Shown here one piece after another: positions 6,176-9,612 of a DNA stretch of 9,612 nt. The stretch is taken from contig CAMZHY010000102.1 of the NCBI GenBank assembly GCA_947307005.1, positions 1 to 9,612 of the forward strand, read 5' to 3'. The notes under the pieces were generated by a model. The model searched no databases. It had not been told where the DNA came from and saw only the letters and a list, made by a program, of their open reading frames with translations. The first letter of the stretch is position 1. Each line of letters starts with the position of its first letter. The stretch is from an uncultured Planctomycetaceae bacterium (GTDB taxonomy: Bacteria > Planctomycetota > Planctomycetia > Pirellulales > Thermoguttaceae). Position numbers and translations under genes: made by a program.

Positions 6176-7966
6176 TTAGTCCTCCGGTTCCTTTTTAATA
6201 TCTTGCGTTTTGCTTGAATCGTCGTCTTCTTCTTGCAACTCGAACGCGGCGTCTATTACGCCAAGCAACGTCTTGAGATTCTCCATTTGGACGAAAAGAA
6301 GACGCGCTTCAGGTTGGGGGACGGAGCCGTTGTCAAAGGAGTCTCTGCCGCGTACGAGCGCAATTTGTCCCCCGTTTGTCAACTCGACGCGTTCGACAAA
6401 GCGCTTTCCCGTCGTTTCATGATTCGCAGACGATGACTTGACGTCGACGTCCGCTTCGTCGGCGAGTTTTTTGACAAGAATCGCAAGTTCAGAACTTTCG
6501 TCGTCGAGGACGGCGTCTTGGGGATCGATAACAACGAGCGTCTTACCCTCGAGAAGACGTTTATAAGCGTAACTGAACCCCTGGGGCGAATAGTTGTTTC
6601 CACCGTGAAGAATGATTGTTAAGTCGGGAGTTAGTTCAGGGTCGTCGTTGGCGACGCAGAAGACGTTGTAATACCGACAGAGCGCCGTATAGACGTTGTA
6701 ATATCCTTTAGGATCGGGGTCGCCGAACCGAGGGGCGCCTCGCGCAAGTTCTTCCCAACAGACGACGAGACGATTCTCTTTGAGACTTTGAACATACTGG
6801 GCGACGTCTGCGAGTTCCGGCCGGTCAAGCAACCAAGCGAAGGAGTTGTTCCAAAGTCGATAAACGTCGAGATAATGGAGAAAAAAGGCTGAGAAGAGAT
6901 TCTGATCGCCGACGACGACGATTTTTCCCTTTTGGAACTCTTTGGCGAGAACGACGCCGGACGGTCCTATCGGTTCGTTAGGATCAGGGGCGAAATTGCC
7001 AAAAAACGCGACGTCGGCTTCTCCGTAAATCGGCATGATCGGCGCGTCCCGCCATGAATTTGAACCGGACCATGCGACGGCAAAGCGCGGATCGACTCCG
7101 CCGCCTGTCTGAAAAGCTATTTGGCGCAATCCTTTTGTAACGGGATGTTCTTCGAATTTATCGATGTAAATCCAACCGAATCCCGAAGAACCAAGAGAAT
7201 AATCCTTGTCGCAAACTCCGTAATGCTGAGGTTCGACGTCCAGTTCGTGGAGGAGAGGCGTAAGTCGCGACTGGTGGAAGTAGCAGTTTGTATGATCCGT
7301 AATAAGGAAGAGAGACCCGCCGCTCTTAACAAAATCGCGAATCGCGGTAATTTCGGAAACTAAAAAAGGTTCCTTGTCGGCCGAAGGGAGATTCATGAAG
7401 AGCGTTTTGCATCGACAGAGAACTTCAGACGTTATCGGATTTTTCGAATCATACTTTTCGACGCGGACTCCGCGCGCTTTGAGCCCTTCAAACGCTCGGT
7501 GGAAAGAGTAAAGGCGGTGATAAAGCCGATCGTCGACTGTGAGCGGATAGTCGGAAAAGTCGTGCGCGTGACGAATGTCGATAAGGACGTCGACTTTATC
7601 GTCGGCAGCGGCGACAGAACTTGGAAGTTTGGGTTCGACAAGCTGGTTCTCGTCTATTGGGAACGATTCGGACGTCGCGTCGCCAGATTCGTCGTCATTA
7701 AGAGTAAAATCATCTTCGACAGTGGTTTCAGACATGTCGAAGTCGCCTAAAAAGACGACGTTTGAAGGCGCGTCGTCGTTGAGCGTCTGTTCTTTTTCCT
7801 CTTCTTGACGCATATTCTGTTCGTTGAGCGCCGCTTGCTTGTTCGAGTCGTAAAGAACGATGGGAACTGGTTCGTCGTCGGCGAACGCGAAAAAGGAAGA
7901 TAAGAAGAGGATCGCGAGAAGGCGGACGAAATTCGACAAAGAATTGGATAAAAGTCGAAAACTCAC
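6176..7966 (-). CDS. Exported glutamine-amidotransferase-like (DUF4350-like) protein
   Basis: The start is GTG 7964-7966, with a full AAGGAG (7974-7979) seven bases upstream; the frame continues to a TTG at 8020 that would spoil the signal peptide. The 596-residue product has a Sec signal peptide (hydrophobic core 14-28, AFA cleavage before Asp30), an acidic low-complexity linker (30-122), then an alpha/beta domain at 125-385. That domain shows VDVLIDIRHAH, IRDFVKSGGSLFLITDHTN (209-227), HPVTKGL (274-280) and GKIVVVGDQNLFS (347-359), the pattern of DUF4350/GldG-like class-I glutamine-amidotransferase folds. A second similar unit at 398-505 (DLTIILHGG, YKRLLEGKTLVVIDP) suggests a duplication. 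I see no cysteine at a nucleophile elbow, so a binding rather than catalytic role is likely. It ends in an acidic tail. The function and the periplasmic partner are unknown. Confidence 0.72.
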   Translation of the reverse strand: MSFRLLSNSLSNFVRLLAILFLSSFFAFADDEPVPIVLYDSNKQAALNEQNMRQEEEKEQTLNDDAPSNVVFLGDFDMSETTVEDDFTLNDDESGDATSESFPIDENQLVEPKLPSSVAAADDKVDVLIDIRHAHDFSDYPLTVDDRLYHRLYSFHRAFEGLKARGVRVEKYDSKNPITSEVLCRCKTLFMNLPSADKEPFLVSEITAIRDFVKSGGSLFLITDHTNCYFHQSRLTPLLHELDVEPQHYGVCDKDYSLGSSGFGWIYIDKFEEHPVTKGLRQIAFQTGGGVDPRFAVAWSGSNSWRDAPIMPIYGEADVAFFGNFAPDPNEPIGPSGVVLAKEFQKGKIVVVGDQNLFSAFFLHYLDVYRLWNNSFAWLLDRPELADVAQYVQSLKENRLVVCWEELARGAPRFGDPDPKGYYNVYTALCRYYNVFCVANDDPELTPDLTIILHGGNNYSPQGFSYAYKRLLEGKTLVVIDPQDAVLDDESSELAILVKKLADEADVDVKSSSANHETTGKRFVERVELTNGGQIALVRGRDSFDNGSVPQPEARLLFVQMENLKTLLGVIDAAFELQEEDDDSSKTQDIKKEPED

Positions 7967-8053
7967 GGCGGCGCTCCTTAATTTAGCGCATGAGAGCATG
8001 AATAAGCGAAGCGAAGACAAACGACGACGCGTTGGTCTCCGTGTCGCCGCCCA

Positions 8054-8081
8054 ATTATAGCTTCCGCGAGGTTGTTTTCAA
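8054..8081 (-). promoter_or_regulatory. Sigma-70-like promoter of the exported DUF4350-like gene
   Basis: On the minus strand, TTGAAA (8076-8081) and a perfect TATAAT (8054-8059) are separated by 16 bases. Transcription would start near 8047, giving a leader of about 80 bases to the GTG at 7966. The -35 box overlaps the left arm of the 8078-8099 palindrome. Confidence 0.7.
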
Positions 8082-8099
8082 CCCTTGAGCAAGGGTTGA
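8078..8099. promoter_or_regulatory. 22-bp palindrome between divergent promoters, candidate shared operator
   Basis: TCAACCCTTG (8078-8087) and CAAGGGTTGA (8090-8099) are perfect reverse complements around the central AG. The outer four bases of each arm belong to the -35 boxes of the two divergent promoters; the inner CAAGGG/CCCTTG parts go beyond what those boxes require. No T run follows on either strand, so it is not a terminator. A dimeric regulator bound here would block both -35 boxes at once. Confidence 0.55.
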
Positions 8100-8123
8100 C
8101 GGGTTTGTGGAAGACTGTATATT
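8096..8123 (+). promoter_or_regulatory. Sigma-70-like promoter of coaB-mrp
   Basis: TTGACG (8096-8101) and TATATT (8118-8123) are separated by 16 bases. Transcription would start near 8130, leaving about 60 bases of leader before coaB. The -35 overlaps the right arm of the 8078-8099 palindrome, and a second small inverted repeat (ATTGA-GGGT-TCAAT, 8121-8134) covers the start-site region. Confidence 0.65.
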
Positions 8124-8189
8124 GAGGGTTCAATCGCGCTTTAAGAGACGTCGCAAGCGCGTTCTTAACGCAAACGTTACGCCGCCGAT

Positions 8190-8882
8190 ATGCCAAAAAT
8201 ATTGATAACGTCAGGTCCAACTCGCGAATATCTCGATCCCGTCCGTTATCTTACGAACGCCTCGAGCGGTCGCATGGGCGCGGCTTTAGCGCAGGCTTGT
8301 CTTGAGGCGGGGTATGAAGTCGCCGTTGTGAGCGGTCCTGTCGAAGTTGAATATCCGCGCGACGCGGAGGTTGTCTTTGTTACGTCGACGCAAGAAATGC
8401 ACGTTGCGACGATGCAACTCTTTCCCCAATGCGTAGGCGCGATTGGCGCGGCGGCTCCTTGCGATTATAAGCCGGCGGTTGTTTTTCAGGAGAAGATGTC
8501 CAAGGAAAACTTCACGCGAACTCCCAATTCTAAGGGCGCGCTTTCGCTGTCGTTATGCGAAACGCCCGACATTATGGCGGCGTTGGGCGAAATGAAGCGT
8601 AAAGAGGGCGACCCTTACGGTTGGCAATGGCTTGTCGCGTTCGCATTAGAAACGTCGGATCACCATATTAAGGCTCTTCAGAAACTTCAGCGCAAACATT
8701 GCGATTTAATCGTTGTCAACGGGCCCGCGTCAATTAACGGAGTCGATACGAACGTAGATATTCTCAATACGCGGGGCGATTGCATCGCCCAAGTTTACGG
8801 TAAGAAGATCGACGTCGCGCGCAAGCTTGTTTCGACGATACAAGAATTTATCCAAAATCGCGAAGAGAAAAATTCAGACTAG
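8190..8882 (+). CDS. coaB: Stand-alone phosphopantothenate-cysteine ligase (CoaB domain, DFP family)
   Basis: The 230-residue product corresponds to the CoaB half of CoaBC, which joins 4'-phosphopantothenate to cysteine with nucleotide activation in coenzyme A synthesis. It shows ITSGPTREYLDPVRYLTNASSGRMG (residues 6-30), the GAAAPCDYKP segment (86-95) in place of the usual AAAVADY, EKMSK (101-105) where CoaB has its KIKK lysines, TPDIMAALGEMK (125-136), FALET (151-155) and KLQRKHCDLIVVN (165-177). The flavin-binding CoaC half is missing, so the decarboxylase must be encoded elsewhere. The ATG at 8190 has no clear Shine-Dalgarno sequence. A 54-base gap separates it from mrp. Some single-domain DFP proteins are of uncertain activity, so the biochemical role is likely, not certain. 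Confidence 0.88.
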   Translation: MPKILITSGPTREYLDPVRYLTNASSGRMGAALAQACLEAGYEVAVVSGPVEVEYPRDAEVVFVTSTQEMHVATMQLFPQCVGAIGAAAPCDYKPAVVFQEKMSKENFTRTPNSKGALSLSLCETPDIMAALGEMKRKEGDPYGWQWLVAFALETSDHHIKALQKLQRKHCDLIVVNGPASINGVDTNVDILNTRGDCIAQVYGKKIDVARKLVSTIQEFIQNREEKNSD

Positions 8883-8936
8883 GGAGCGTCAGCGCGCGAC
8901 CTAGACGCGTCTTATCGTTAAAGGATATTTCAAACT

Positions 8937-9612
8937 ATGAGCGAGTGTTCGCACAATTGCAGTTCATGCGGGGAAAAATGCGCGTCTCGGCGATCTCCGG
9001 AGAGTTTGCTCGAATCTCCGCATGAAATGAGTCGGATTGAAAACGTCGTCGGCGTCGTCAGCGGCAAGGGGGGCGTTGGCAAGTCTTTGGTTTCCGCACT
9101 GTTAGCCTGCGCGTCGCAGCGACGCGGTTATCGAACGGCGGTTCTCGACGCGGATATCACGGGACCGTCGATTCCCAAGGCGTTTGGGGTCGGAGAGCAG
9201 ATGGCGGGGACTCCCTTTGGCATAACGCCGGTTCAGACGAAAACGGGGATTTCCCTCGCGTCGATCAATCTTCTTATGCAGGATCCTTCTCAGCCCGTTA
9301 TCTGGCGAGGACCGGTGATTGCCGGCGCCGTCAAGCAGTTTTGGAAGGACGTCGTATGGAGCGACGTCGATTTCATGTTTGTCGATATGCCGCCGGGAAC
9401 GGGCGACGTTCCGCTTACCGTTTTTCAGTCTTTGCCGATCAAGGGAGTCGTTGTTGTCGCCACGCCGCAGGACCTCGTATCGATGATCGTGACGAAGGCG
9501 ATTAGAATGGCGGAGATGATGAATGTGCCTGTTCTGGCGCTCGTTGAGAATATGTCCGTTTTTAAGTGTCCGCATTGCGGCGAGGAACTGTCGATTTTCG
9601 GCAAGGGCGATC
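8937..9612 (+). CDS. mrp: Mrp/NBP35-type iron-sulfur cluster carrier ATPase, C-terminus cut by window edge
   Basis: The frame runs open from ATG 8937 to the window end (225 residues plus one base), with AAAGGA 11 bases upstream. It carries the deviant Walker A SGKGGVGKS (42-50), DADITGPSIP (71-80), RGPVIAGAVKQF (124-135), DMPPGTGD (150-157), TPQDLVSM (176-183) and a CPHC pair (211-214). These are the hallmarks of Mrp/ApbC/NBP35 P-loop carriers that bind and transfer Fe-S clusters to apoproteins in the cytoplasm; the CPxC cysteines bridge the cluster between two subunits. The N-terminus has a second four-cysteine cluster at positions 4, 8, 11 and 15 (C-x3-C-x2-C-x3-C), as in eukaryotic/archaeal NBP35-like forms, instead of the MIP18-like domain of many bacterial Mrp proteins. 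It is probably co-transcribed with coaB. Confidence 0.95.
   Translation, partial: MSECSHNCSSCGEKCASRRSPESLLESPHEMSRIENVVGVVSGKGGVGKSLVSALLACASQRRGYRTAVLDADITGPSIPKAFGVGEQMAGTPFGITPVQTKTGISLASINLLMQDPSQPVIWRGPVIAGAVKQFWKDVVWSDVDFMFVDMPPGTGDVPLTVFQSLPIKGVVVVATPQDLVSMIVTKAIRMAEMMNVPVLALVENMSVFKCPHCGEELSIFGKGD

Noticed and set aside
8078..8099. The 22-bp palindrome as a rho-independent terminator
   Set aside because: There is no T run after the hairpin on either strand, and it sits between two divergent promoters rather than after a gene.
9102..9575. A 157-codon minus-strand frame at the right end
   Set aside because: The plus strand here encodes Mrp with its P-loop and CPxC motifs; the minus product is a His/Arg-rich shadow.

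Overview
The window looks like a chromosomal segment of a Planctomycetota bacterium, perhaps a Pirellulales-type lineage. The evidence is the lipoprotein at about 2632-3147, which resembles PEGA-domain lipoproteins I recall from that group, and an ECF sigma factor paired with a very long, zinc-less, membrane-anchored anti-sigma candidate. Other supporting signs are GTG starts and a gene order mixing housekeeping and planctomycete-style hypothetical genes. The assignment comes from protein resemblance by eye, not from a search. I see no tRNA, rRNA, CRISPR array, insertion sequence or prophage gene.

Layout. Positions 1-929 (minus) hold the N-terminal part of a RidA/YjgF-type protein of the chorismatase (FkbO/Hyg5/XanB2) family, cut by the window edge, with a clear promoter just upstream. 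Positions 1209-2132 (minus) are the conserved rplM-rpsI ribosomal pair, closed by an intrinsic terminator at 1137-1172. Positions 2133-2631 form a gap with no convincing gene. Positions 2632-3147 (minus) encode the PEGA lipoprotein. Positions 3148-3669 are a divergent, AT-rich regulatory region. Positions 3670-4338 (plus) encode an ECF sigma factor, and 4468-6162 (plus) a 564-residue single-pass membrane protein, its likely anti-sigma partner. Thirteen bases further on, a convergent gene at 6176-7966 (minus) encodes an exported two-part glutamine-amidotransferase-like (DUF4350-like) protein.

The right end is a tight regulatory module. Two divergent sigma-70-like promoters lie back to back at 8054-8081 (minus, TTGAAA-16-TATAAT) and 8096-8123 (plus, TTGACG-16-TATATT). 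A perfect 10+2+10 palindrome at 8078-8099 overlaps both -35 boxes. The plus promoter drives a stand-alone phosphopantothenate-cysteine ligase (coaB, 8190-8882) and probably a Mrp/NBP35 iron-sulfur carrier ATPase (8937 to the edge). The minus promoter drives the exported DUF4350-like protein.

The most interesting items are the shared operator between the two divergent promoters, the sigma/anti-sigma pair with its own internal promoter signature, and the chorismatase-like gene. Nothing here is clearly a new defence or mobile system.
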